The translations under genes were made by a program, and so were the position numbers. From NCBI RefSeq assembly GCF_039973015.1, contig NZ_JBDWLT010000002.1, positions 1-64,000 of the forward strand: 64,000 nt of DNA, given 5' to 3'. Of this stretch, positions 25,823 to 33,780 are shown in pieces (position 1 is the stretch's first letter; each line of letters begins with the position of its first letter). The stretch comes from Parvibaculum sp039973015 (GTDB lineage: Bacteria; Pseudomonadota; Alphaproteobacteria; Parvibaculales; Parvibaculaceae). The notes below the pieces were generated by a model. That model was not told where the DNA came from, did not search any database, and saw only the letters and a program-made list of their open reading frames with translations.

Positions 25823-26905
25823 ATGACTTCATTCAGACTCTCATCACTCAAATTGTTTGCGGCGGCTCTTGTCGCCACCGCGCTTACCTTCACCGCGCTT
25901 TCGCCCGCACATGCCGAAGAGAAGAAGGATTTCAAGGTTGCCTGGTCGATCTATGTCGGCTGGATGCCCTGGGGCTACGCGATGGATAACGGCATCGTGA
26001 AGAAGTGGGCCGACAAGTACGACATCAATATCGAGCTCGTTCAGTTCAACGACTACATCGAAGGCATCAACCAGTTCACGGCGGGCGCCTATGACGGCGT
26101 GATGGCGACGAACATGGATGCGCTCGCCATTCCCTCGGCTGGCGGCATCGACTCGACGATCCTGCTGATCTGCGACTATTCGGACGGCAATGACGTCATC
26201 ATCCTCAAGGGCAAGGACGAACTTGAGGACATCAAGGGCCAGAAGGTCAATCTGGTCGAGCTTTCCGTCTCGCATTACGTGCTTGCCCGCGCGCTCGAAA
26301 ATATCGGCATGTCGGAAAAGGACGTGACGGTCGTCAATACATCCGACGCCGACATGATCGCGGCCTATGCGACGCCCGACGTTACGGCGATGGTAACGTG
26401 GAACCCGATGGCGGCCGAAATCCTTCAGGAAGAGGGCGCTTACAACGTCTACGACTCGACGAAGCTTCCCGGCGAAATCCAGGACTCCCTCGTCGTCAAC
26501 ACGCAGACGCTGAAGGACAACCCCGCTTTCGCCAAGGCGATGACCGGCATCTGGTACGAAACGATGGCGCTCATGTCGGGTGAGGGCGATGCGGCAACGG
26601 CCGCCAAGACCGCGATGGGTACGGCTTCCGGCACGGATCTCGCCGGTTATGAAGCGCAGCTTGCTGCGACCGAAATGTTCTACACGCCGCAAGACTATAT
26701 CGAGTTCACCGAAGGCAACCTCGGAGAGCTGACGAGCTTCGTCACGAAGTTCCTCTTCGACCACGGCCTCCTCGGTCAGGCGGCGACGTCGCCCGGCTAT
26801 ATCGGTATCGAGCTTGCGGATGGAACGGTGGTCGGCGACGAGAACAACGTGCTGCTCCGCTACACGACCGAATACGCACAGATGGCCGCCGACGGCGAAC
26901 TCTGA
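25823..26905 (+). CDS. ABC transporter substrate-binding protein, guanidine-operon type
   Basis: 360 residues from ATG 25823, behind CCGGAGGA. The signal peptide ends at AHA-EE (about residue 31). The mature part is a two-lobed NMT1/taurine-like binding protein (VAWSIYVGWMPWGYAMDNGI near 39-58, and NMDALAIPSAGGIDS). Such proteins are usually annotated as urea carboxylase-related ABC components; behind a guanidine-I riboswitch the likely ligand is guanidine or a guanidino compound. An earlier in-frame ATG at 25766 lies inside the terminator hairpin and is not used. First gene of the operon, 30 bp before the permease. Confidence 0.88.
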   Translation: MTSFRLSSLKLFAAALVATALTFTALSPAHAEEKKDFKVAWSIYVGWMPWGYAMDNGIVKKWADKYDINIELVQFNDYIEGINQFTAGAYDGVMATNMDALAIPSAGGIDSTILLICDYSDGNDVIILKGKDELEDIKGQKVNLVELSVSHYVLARALENIGMSEKDVTVVNTSDADMIAAYATPDVTAMVTWNPMAAEILQEEGAYNVYDSTKLPGEIQDSLVVNTQTLKDNPAFAKAMTGIWYETMALMSGEGDAATAAKTAMGTASGTDLAGYEAQLAATEMFYTPQDYIEFTEGNLGELTSFVTKFLFDHGLLGQAATSPGYIGIELADGTVVGDENNVLLRYTTEYAQMAADGEL

Positions 26906-26935
26906 GCGTCATCCCGTAAAGAGGCCAGTAACGCC

Positions 26936-27751
26936 ATGCGTAGATTGATCAACCGGCAACCGGACGTCGCGGTCAGGTTTGGGCTCATGCTCATTCCCTT
27001 CGTCATCGTCCTCATCGCCTACATGCTTGCGTCGGAAGCCCGCCTTTCGGTCAACCCCAACGACAAGCTGCTGCCGGGATGGTCCACGATTGCGGCAGCG
27101 ATCGAGCGCATGGCGTTTCTGCCCGATCCGCGCAGCGGCAATTATCTGCTGCTCACAGACACGATATCGAGCCTTACAAGGCTCGGTATCGGTGTCGCCG
27201 TCGCGACCGTCATTGGCGGTGTCTTCGGCATTCTTCAGGGGCTCATCCCCTATTTCCGCTCCACCTTCAACGCGTTCACCAGCGTTTTGTCGATGATCCC
27301 GCCGCTCGCGGTGCTGCCCATTCTTTTCATCGTGTTCGGTCTCGGTGAACTTGCGAAAGTCGTGCTCGTCGCGGTCGGCATTACGCCTTTCATCATTCGC
27401 GATCTCGCGCTGCGCACGGCGGAAATCCCGCGAGAGGAAATCATCAAGGCGCAGACGCTCGGCGCGTCCACCTGGCAGATCATCATCCGCATTGTGGTGC
27501 CGCAGATGATGCCGCGCCTCATCGACGGCGTACGCCTTTCGCTCGGCGCAGCCTGGCTCTTTCTCATCGCCGCCGAGGCCATCGCGTCCGATAGCGGGCT
27601 TGGCTATCGCATTTTCCTGATGCGCCGCTATCTCGCGATGGATGTGATCCTGCCCTATGTCGCCTGGATCACCATTCTCGCTTTCGCGCTCGATTTCGCG
27701 CTGCGTCTTTTCCAGCGCTTCGCTTTCCGCTGGATGTATCGGGGTAACTGA
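26936..27751 (+). CDS. ABC transporter permease (guanidine operon)
   Basis: 271 residues with six membrane helices and the BPD_transp_1 EAA loop (EEIIKAQTLGASTWQIIIRIVVPQ near 161-184, with the conserved glycine in LGAS). It is homologous to taurine/nitrate-type permeases and probably acts as a homodimer with the ATPase two bases downstream. It would pass the substrate captured by the preceding binding protein across the inner membrane. The role in guanidine uptake is inferred from the riboswitch and the catabolic genes. Confidence 0.9.
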   Translation: MRRLINRQPDVAVRFGLMLIPFVIVLIAYMLASEARLSVNPNDKLLPGWSTIAAAIERMAFLPDPRSGNYLLLTDTISSLTRLGIGVAVATVIGGVFGILQGLIPYFRSTFNAFTSVLSMIPPLAVLPILFIVFGLGELAKVVLVAVGITPFIIRDLALRTAEIPREEIIKAQTLGASTWQIIIRIVVPQMMPRLIDGVRLSLGAAWLFLIAAEAIASDSGLGYRIFLMRRYLAMDVILPYVAWITILAFALDFALRLFQRFAFRWMYRGN

Positions 27752-27753
27752 GT

Positions 27754-28527
27754 ATGACGCAGGTCACCGTCGAGAATGTGTGGAAGGTCTATGGCGACCA
27801 GACCGTGCTCGAAAATATCAATCTCGAAGTCGAGGCCGGATCTTTCGTTGCGCTGGTCGGCCCGTCGGGCTGCGGCAAGTCCACCTTTCTGCGCATGATG
27901 CTGGGCGACGAGGCACCGTCGAAGGGCCGCATCCTGCTCGATGGCGTCGCGCTCGATGCCGAGCCCTCGCCCGATCGCGGCGTCGTCTTCCAGAAATATT
28001 CCGTCTTCCCGCATCTCACTGCCTTGCAGAACGTGATGCTCGGCCTCGAATTTGCGCAGAGCCCGTTCATGGGCCGCCTGTTCGGCAAGGCGAAGAAGCT
28101 GGCGAGAGCAGAGTCTCTCGAAATGCTGAAATGCGTCGGGCTTTCGAATGCGGCCGGTAAATATCCCTCCGAGCTTTCGGGCGGCATGCAGCAGCGCCTC
28201 GCCATTGCGCAGGCGCTGGTGAAGAAGCCGAAAATCCTGCTGCTCGACGAGCCCTTCGGCGCGCTCGATCCCGGCATCCGTGCGGAGGTGCACGAAATCC
28301 TGCTCCGGCTCTGGCGCGAGGAGGGCATGACCATCTTCATGGTGACGCATGATCTCTCGGAAGCCTTCAAGCTCGGCACCCGCGTCATCGCCTTCGACCG
28401 CCTGCGTACGCGGCCCGAAGAAATGAAAGCCTATGGCGCGACCGTCACCTTCGATCTCGACGTCGACGGCAAGAGCGTGCCGCCGCGCCCCGAAATGCGC
28501 GAGGAGCTCGCAGCGGCGGCGCAATAG
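27754..28527 (+). CDS. ABC transporter ATP-binding protein (guanidine operon)
   Basis: 257 residues with all ABC ATPase motifs: Walker A GPSGCGKSTF (near 37-46), Q-loop VVFQKYSVFPHLTALQN, signature LSGGMQQRLAIAQAL (near 139-153), Walker B ILLLDEPFGALDPG and the H-loop MVTHDLSEAF. It closely resembles SsuB/TauB-type subunits. It starts 2 bp after the permease stop. The C-terminal extension of about 40 residues (KAYGATVTFDLDVDGK) is typical of the urea carboxylase-related subgroup. A guanidine-II-like RNA follows eight bases after its stop. Confidence 0.92.
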   Translation: MTQVTVENVWKVYGDQTVLENINLEVEAGSFVALVGPSGCGKSTFLRMMLGDEAPSKGRILLDGVALDAEPSPDRGVVFQKYSVFPHLTALQNVMLGLEFAQSPFMGRLFGKAKKLARAESLEMLKCVGLSNAAGKYPSELSGGMQQRLAIAQALVKKPKILLLDEPFGALDPGIRAEVHEILLRLWREEGMTIFMVTHDLSEAFKLGTRVIAFDRLRTRPEEMKAYGATVTFDLDVDGKSVPPRPEMREELAAAAQ

Positions 28528-28534
28528 AAGTTTT

Positions 28535-28602
28535 CGGACGGGACGGCCCGTCCGGTTTCGCAAAACCCCGGCAAGACGGGGATGGTGCCTGGACGGCCAG
28601 GC
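28535..28602 (+). ncRNA. Candidate guanidine-II riboswitch (mini-ykkC), internal to the operon
   Basis: Two hairpins each close on the ACGR tetraloop that defines this class: CGGACGGG-ACGG-CCCGTCCG (28535-28554, 8-bp stem) and GCCTGG-ACGG-CCAGGC (28587-28602, 6-bp stem). They are separated by 32 nt that contain a further small hairpin (CCCCG 28566-28570 with CGGGG 28577-28581). Guanidine-II RNAs bind one guanidinium per loop and usually gate ribosome access. The next gene, a carboxyguanidine deiminase subunit, starts 42 bp later, after a GAAA-capped hairpin (28609-28622). No covariation test was possible. Confidence 0.75.
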
Positions 28603-28644
28603 TTCGGCCCGGGGAAACCCGGCGCGCAAAAGTGGAGACGCGCG

Positions 28645-29481
28645 ATGGCGGAAGCATCACGCAGCGGAAAATATGAAGGCCCCTATGCCGCCCAGCAGGA
28701 GCGGTATTACCGTCTCTTTGGCGGTGCGAAGGCGAAGGCTCGCGATTTCAGCGAGGCGACGGGCAATCCGAAGGTGATTGCGGACAATCTCATCCGTATG
28801 AAGGAAACCGTGCCCGGCGGATGGGCCCATGCCTTGCCGCTCGCACGCGGCGAGACGCTGCGCGTGATCAATGCGAACGCCACACCCGGTGTTTCGCTTC
28901 TCTTCTACAATGCGAAGGATCGGAGCGAGCGCTTTAACGCGGGCGACACGGTAAAGATCCAGTGGAATGCGCGGCTCTCTCGCGGGCGTGTTCTTTTTTC
29001 CGACATGGGGCGTGTGCTGGCCTCCATCACCGATGACACATATGGCCGCAACGATGCGCTGACGGGCGGCTCGTCGAAGCTGACCAACGCCGGAAAATAT
29101 GGCGATGCGTCGCTCCGCAACACGCGGGACAATTTCGTTCTGCTTGCCTCGAAGCACGGGCTCGACAAGCGCGACGTACCGCCCTGTCTCACGCTTTTCG
29201 CGCCGGTGGGCGTCGATGGGGCAGGCCGCTTCCGCTGGGAAGGCGAGGCGCCCGTGCCCGGCGACCATGTGGATCTGCGCGCCGAGCTCGATCTTCTCGT
29301 CTTTGTGTCCAATGCGCCGCATCCGCTCGCGCCCGGCGACTATGCGCCGAAGGATATCGACCTCCTCGTATGGAAATCGCCGCCGCCCGCGGCCGACGAT
29401 TTCTGCCGCACCGCGACCGAAGAAGCGATTCGCGGTTTCGAGAACAATGCGCGCTATCTCGCCGCGCTCGGGGAGGAATGA
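28645..29481 (+). CDS. cgdB: Carboxyguanidine deiminase subunit (urea amidolyase-associated protein, UAAP1 type)
   Basis: 278 residues from ATG 28645. It belongs to the DUF1989 family long labelled urea carboxylase-associated protein. The two-gene product, now named CgdAB, deiminates carboxyguanidine to allophanate and ammonia. Visible features include RGETLRVINANATPGVSLLFYNAKD, SRGRVLFSDMGRVLASI, the conserved block NTRDNFVLLASKHGLDKRD, and PGDHVDLRAELDLLVFVSNAP. It pairs with the next gene, 4 bp downstream. Which subunit is CgdA and which is CgdB is assigned here by size and order and could be reversed. Confidence 0.82.
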   Translation: MAEASRSGKYEGPYAAQQERYYRLFGGAKAKARDFSEATGNPKVIADNLIRMKETVPGGWAHALPLARGETLRVINANATPGVSLLFYNAKDRSERFNAGDTVKIQWNARLSRGRVLFSDMGRVLASITDDTYGRNDALTGGSSKLTNAGKYGDASLRNTRDNFVLLASKHGLDKRDVPPCLTLFAPVGVDGAGRFRWEGEAPVPGDHVDLRAELDLLVFVSNAPHPLAPGDYAPKDIDLLVWKSPPPAADDFCRTATEEAIRGFENNARYLAALGEE

Positions 29482-29485
29482 ACCC

Positions 29486-30115
29486 ATGACCATTTCCAAC
29501 AAGCTCGAAGAACACGCCTTCTACGATTTCACGGTCCCTGCGCTGCATCCCTGGTCGCATGTCGTGAAGAAGGGACAGACGCTCCGCATTGTCGATCTCG
29601 AAGGCTGTCAGGCCGTCGATACGCTTTTCTACAATGCTGCCGATCCTTCCGAGCGTTACAGCGCGCAGGACACGGCGCTGGCGCAAGGCTCGCCTTATGT
29701 GACGGCGGGCACGACGCTCATCTCGAATGAAGGCAATCCGATGGCTGTCGTTACAGCCGACACGGCGGGCAATCACGACACTTCGGCGGGTGCCTGCTCG
29801 GCGGAGGCGAACACGGTGCGCTTCGGCCATGAGACGCGCTACATGCATAGCTGCCGCGACAATTTCGTGCTGGAGCTTTCGAAGCACGGCATGACCAAGC
29901 GCGACATCGTCTCGAACATCAACTTCTTCATGAATGTGCCGGTCGAAGAGGACGGAACGCTCGCCATCGTCGATGGACTGTCGAAGCCGGGGGACTACGT
30001 CGAGTTGCGCGCGGAGATGGATGTGCTCTGCGTGATCTCGAATTGCCCGCAGGTGAACAATCCCTGCAACGCCTTCAACCCCACCCCCGTTCGCACGTTG
30101 ATCTGGGAAGCGTGA
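29486..30115 (+). CDS. cgdA: Carboxyguanidine deiminase subunit (UAAP2 type)
   Basis: 209 residues, DUF1989 family, shorter partner of the preceding protein. Shared motifs are KKGQTLRIVDLEGCQAVDTL, SCRDNFVLELSKHGMTKRD, and PGDYVELRAEMDVLCVISNCPQ. Several cysteines and histidines (GCQAVD, HDTSAGACSAEA, HSCRD) are candidates for the metal centre that these cyclic-amidine-type hydrolases use. It follows gene one with a GGGAGG ribosome site and precedes the carboxylase by 44 bp. The two DUF1989 proteins probably form a heteromer. The subunit letter is tentative. Confidence 0.82.
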   Translation: MTISNKLEEHAFYDFTVPALHPWSHVVKKGQTLRIVDLEGCQAVDTLFYNAADPSERYSAQDTALAQGSPYVTAGTTLISNEGNPMAVVTADTAGNHDTSAGACSAEANTVRFGHETRYMHSCRDNFVLELSKHGMTKRDIVSNINFFMNVPVEEDGTLAIVDGLSKPGDYVELRAEMDVLCVISNCPQVNNPCNAFNPTPVRTLIWEA

Positions 30116-30159
30116 GCTTGCCCTCCGGCGGCGTTGTCCGCCGGGCACCAGGAGGCCAG

Positions 30160-33100
30160 ATGTTCGGCAAGGTATTGATCGCCAATCGCGGCGAAATCGC
30201 AGTTCGCGTCATCAAGACGCTCCGGCGCATGGGTGTTGCGTCCGTCGCCGTCTATTCCGAAGCGGATCGCTTCGCGCCTCATGTCCGCCTTGCGGACGAG
30301 GCCTGTTGCATCGGTCCTGCGCCGGTTGCGCAAAGCTATCTCGATGCGGATGCCATTCTCGCCGCCGTGCTCGAAACAGGCGCGGAGGCGGTGCATCCGG
30401 GTTACGGGTTTCTCAGCGAGAACCCGGAATTCGCTGCCGCGCTGGCGCGCAAGGATGTCGCCTTTATCGGCCCGCGCCCGGAGCATATGCGCGCCTTCTC
30501 GCTCAAGCACACTGCGCGCGACATTGCGGAGAAGAGCGGCGTGCCGCTTCTTCCCGGTTCCTCCCTCATCGTCGATCTCGACGAGGCGCTGACCAAGGCC
30601 GAGGAAATCGGCTACCCCGTCATGCTGAAAAGCACGGCGGGCGGCGGCGGCATCGGCTTGCAGCTTTGCCATTCGGCGGAGGAGCTGCCGCGTCTCTACG
30701 ATACGGTGCGGCGGCTTGCGCTGGCGAACTTCAAGGATAGCGGTCTCTTCCTTGAAAAATATGTCGCCCGCGCGCGCCATATCGAAGTGCAGATATTTGG
30801 CGATGGCGAAGGCAATGTCATCGCACTTGGCGAGCGCGATTGTTCCGCGCAGCGCCGCAACCAGAAGGTGATCGAAGAGACGCCAGCGCCCAATCTGGGC
30901 GAGGCCGAGCGCAAGGCGCTTCACGAGGCGGCGGTGAGCCTCGGTGCGGCGGTGGCTTATGCATCCGCCGGTACGGTCGAGTTCATCTATGACGAGGACG
31001 AGAAGAAATTCTACTTCCTTGAGGTGAACACGCGCCTCCAGGTCGAGCATCCGGTGACGGAAGAAGTGACCGGCCTCGATCTCGTGGAGATGATGGTCGC
31101 GCAGGCGGCGGGCGAGCTTGGGCCACTCGAAGACTACAAGCGCGTGCCGAAAGGTCACGCGATGGAGGTGCGCCTCTATGCGGAAGATCCGGGCCGCAAC
31201 TTCCAGCCTTCCTCCGGTCTTCTGACAGAGGTCGTGTTTCCCGAAGACATTCGCGTCGATGGCTGGATCGCGACCGGCACGGAAGTCACCCCCTTCTACG
31301 ATCCCATGCTCGCAAAGCTGATTGTGAAAGGGGATACCCGCGAGGAGGCGGCGGCGAAGCTCGCGGCGGCGCTGGAGGCGTCCCGTGTCTATGGCATCGA
31401 GACCAATCTCGACTATCTGCGCTCCCTCGCGCATGCACCGGCTTTTCTGGAGGGTAGGCTCCTTACCTCGACGCTGGCCGCTTACGATTATGAGAACCCC
31501 GGTATAGATGTGCTCTCGCCGGGCGCGCAGTCGAGCCTGCAGGATTATCCCGGACGTATCGGTTACTGGAATGTCGGTGTGCCGCCGTCCGGTCCGATGG
31601 ACGGTCTCTCGCATCGCCTCGCAAACCGCATCGCCGGAAATGCGGAAGATGCGGCCACGCTGGAAATGACGCTGAACGGGCCGTCGCTGCGTTTCCGAAC
31701 CGATGCCGTGATCGCGCTTGCGGGCGCGGAGATGCCCGCGACGATTGATGGCGAGCCTGTGCCTTTCTGGTGCGCGGTCAATGTCAAACGCGGTCAGACG
31801 CTCGAACTCGGTCAGGTTACGGGGGCTGGCCAGCGCGCCTATCTCGCCGTGCGTCACGGTTTCGATGCGCCGGTCTATCTCGGTTCGCGCTCGGCCTTCA
31901 CGCTCGGGCGCTTCGGCGGTCATGGCACCGGCGCGCTCAAGACGGGCGATGTGCTGCGCATCAATCGCGAAGGCGCTACAGCCGCGCCCGTTGCCGAGCC
32001 GCTGCCGCAATCCGCGCGCACGCCGCTCACCCGCGAATGGGAAATCGCGACGCTTTACGGGCCGCATGGCGCGCCGGATTTCTTTCTCGACGAGGATATA
32101 GAGACGCTCTTCAACACGGCTTACGAGGTTCATTACAACTCCGCGCGCACGGGCGTCCGTCTCATCGGGCCGAAGCCCGGATGGGCGCGCAAGGACGGCG
32201 GCGAGGCGGGGCTTCACCCTTCCAACATTCACGACAATGCCTATGCCGTCGGCACGATCGACTTCACGGGCGACATGCCGATCATTCTCGGTCCCGACGG
32301 GCCGAGCCTTGGCGGCTTTGTCTGCCCGGCAACGCTTGCCAAGGCCGAGCTCTGGAAGATCGGGCAATTGAAGCCGGGCGACAAGGTGCGCTTCCACCGC
32401 GTCACGGAAAAGGAAGCCACGGCCATGCGCCATGCGGAGGGGGCATGGGTGAAAACGCTGAAGCGCGGCGTCGCGCCCGTCGCGCAGCAGGTGCAGAAGG
32501 AAGATGCCGTTCTCGCACGGATCGGCGATCTCGAAACCGAAGTCACCTACCGCCGCGCGGGCGACGACTATCTTCTTGTCGAATACGGGCCCATCGTTCT
32601 CGACTTCGCGCTGCGCTTCCGCGCCCATGCGATGATGATGGCGCTCGAAGACCGCGCCCCCGAAGGCATCATCGAGATGACGCCGGGTATTCGTTCGCTG
32701 CAGATCCATTTCGACCCGGATGTGCTGCCTTCGCGCAAACTTCTCGACATGCTCGAAGAGATGGAGCGCAAGCTCGGTCCCACCGCCGATATCGAGGTGC
32801 CGAGCCGCACCGTGCATCTGCCGCTGTCATGGGACGATGCCGCGGCGCGGGAGGCGGTCCGCAAATATGCAACGCTGGTCAAGCCCGATGCGCCCTGGGT
32901 GCCGTCCAATATCGAGTTCATTCGCCGGATCAACGGGCTCGACAGCATCGCCGATGTGCGCCGCATTCTTTTCGAGGCGGACTACATGGTCTTCGGTCTC
33001 GGCGATGTCTATCTCGGCGCGCCGGTCGCAACGCCTCTCGATCCGCGTCACCGCCTCGTCACCACGAAGTACAACCCGGCGCGCACATGGACGCCGGAAA

Positions 33101-33780
33101 ATGCGGTCGGCATCGGCGGCGCCTATCTCTGCGTCTATGGCATGGAAGGCCCAGGCGGCTACCAGCTCGTCGGCCGCACGGTGCAGATGTGGAACAGCTG
33201 GCGTGAAACGAAGAACTTCGAGAAGCCCTGGCTGCTCCGCTTCTTCGACCGGCTGAAATTCTTCCCCGTCCCGGCGGAAGAACTGCTCGATGCGCGCGAG
33301 GCCTTCCTGCATGGCGAATATGAAGTGAAGGTCGAGGAGGGAACTTTCCGCCTCAGCGATTATTTTTCCTTCCTGGAGGAAAATGCCGAGGGGATTTCCG
33401 CCTTCCGCGTCTCGCAGCGCCGCGCCTTCGAGGAAGAGCGCAAGCGCTGGGAAGAGCAGGGCCTCGCCATGAGCGCGGTCGAGCCCGACGCGCCCGCCAT
33501 CGAGGAGGTGACAGACATGCCGGAAGGCGGACGCCTCGTCGAATCCGGTGTGCCTGGCAACGTCTGGTCCATCGGCGTTTCGCCGGGCGACGAGGTTGCC
33601 GCCGATCAGACGCTTGTGGTGCTGGAGTCGATGAAGATGGAAATCGAGGTGCGCGCGCCCGTCGCCGCGCGGGTTCACGAGGTGCATTGCGCGCAGGGCA
33701 AGATGGTGCAGGCGGGGCAGGCGCTCGTTACGCTGGTTCCGCTCGACGCGGCGGTACAGGAAATGGAGGCTGCATCGTGA
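30160..33780 (+). CDS. Guanidine carboxylase (urea carboxylase family, biotin-dependent)
   Basis: 1206 residues from ATG 30160, behind AGGAGG. Domain order: biotin carboxylase (about 1-450, FGKVLIANRGEIAVRVIKT and STAGGGGIG), carboxyltransferase part related to allophanate hydrolase subunit 2/KipA (about 465-780, PGRIGYWNVGVPPSGPMDG), part related to subunit 1/KipI (about 800-1060, EMTPGIRSLQIHFDPD), and a C-terminal biotinyl domain with ESMKM, the modified lysine being about K1159. Length and order equal urea carboxylase. With cgdAB and a guanidine-I riboswitch the physiological substrate is most likely guanidine, giving carboxyguanidine. The specificity residue was not located by eye. Confidence 0.9.
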   Translation: MFGKVLIANRGEIAVRVIKTLRRMGVASVAVYSEADRFAPHVRLADEACCIGPAPVAQSYLDADAILAAVLETGAEAVHPGYGFLSENPEFAAALARKDVAFIGPRPEHMRAFSLKHTARDIAEKSGVPLLPGSSLIVDLDEALTKAEEIGYPVMLKSTAGGGGIGLQLCHSAEELPRLYDTVRRLALANFKDSGLFLEKYVARARHIEVQIFGDGEGNVIALGERDCSAQRRNQKVIEETPAPNLGEAERKALHEAAVSLGAAVAYASAGTVEFIYDEDEKKFYFLEVNTRLQVEHPVTEEVTGLDLVEMMVAQAAGELGPLEDYKRVPKGHAMEVRLYAEDPGRNFQPSSGLLTEVVFPEDIRVDGWIATGTEVTPFYDPMLAKLIVKGDTREEAAAKLAAALEASRVYGIETNLDYLRSLAHAPAFLEGRLLTSTLAAYDYENPGIDVLSPGAQSSLQDYPGRIGYWNVGVPPSGPMDGLSHRLANRIAGNAEDAATLEMTLNGPSLRFRTDAVIALAGAEMPATIDGEPVPFWCAVNVKRGQTLELGQVTGAGQRAYLAVRHGFDAPVYLGSRSAFTLGRFGGHGTGALKTGDVLRINREGATAAPVAEPLPQSARTPLTREWEIATLYGPHGAPDFFLDEDIETLFNTAYEVHYNSARTGVRLIGPKPGWARKDGGEAGLHPSNIHDNAYAVGTIDFTGDMPIILGPDGPSLGGFVCPATLAKAELWKIGQLKPGDKVRFHRVTEKEATAMRHAEGAWVKTLKRGVAPVAQQVQKEDAVLARIGDLETEVTYRRAGDDYLLVEYGPIVLDFALRFRAHAMMMALEDRAPEGIIEMTPGIRSLQIHFDPDVLPSRKLLDMLEEMERKLGPTADIEVPSRTVHLPLSWDDAAAREAVRKYATLVKPDAPWVPSNIEFIRRINGLDSIADVRRILFEADYMVFGLGDVYLGAPVATPLDPRHRLVTTKYNPARTWTPENAVGIGGAYLCVYGMEGPGGYQLVGRTVQMWNSWRETKNFEKPWLLRFFDRLKFFPVPAEELLDAREAFLHGEYEVKVEEGTFRLSDYFSFLEENAEGISAFRVSQRRAFEEERKRWEEQGLAMSAVEPDAPAIEEVTDMPEGGRLVESGVPGNVWSIGVSPGDEVAADQTLVVLESMKMEIEVRAPVAARVHEVHCAQGKMVQAGQALVTLVPLDAAVQEMEAAS

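Noticed and set aside
28609..28622. GAAA-capped hairpin considered as a third riboswitch stem
   Set aside because: The loop is a GNRA tetraloop and not ACGR, so it is noted only as a structure near the ribosome site.
29995..32817. 940-codon minus-strand frame opposite the guanidine carboxylase
   Set aside because: Composition is that of an antisense high-GC frame; the plus strand encodes all expected carboxylase domains.
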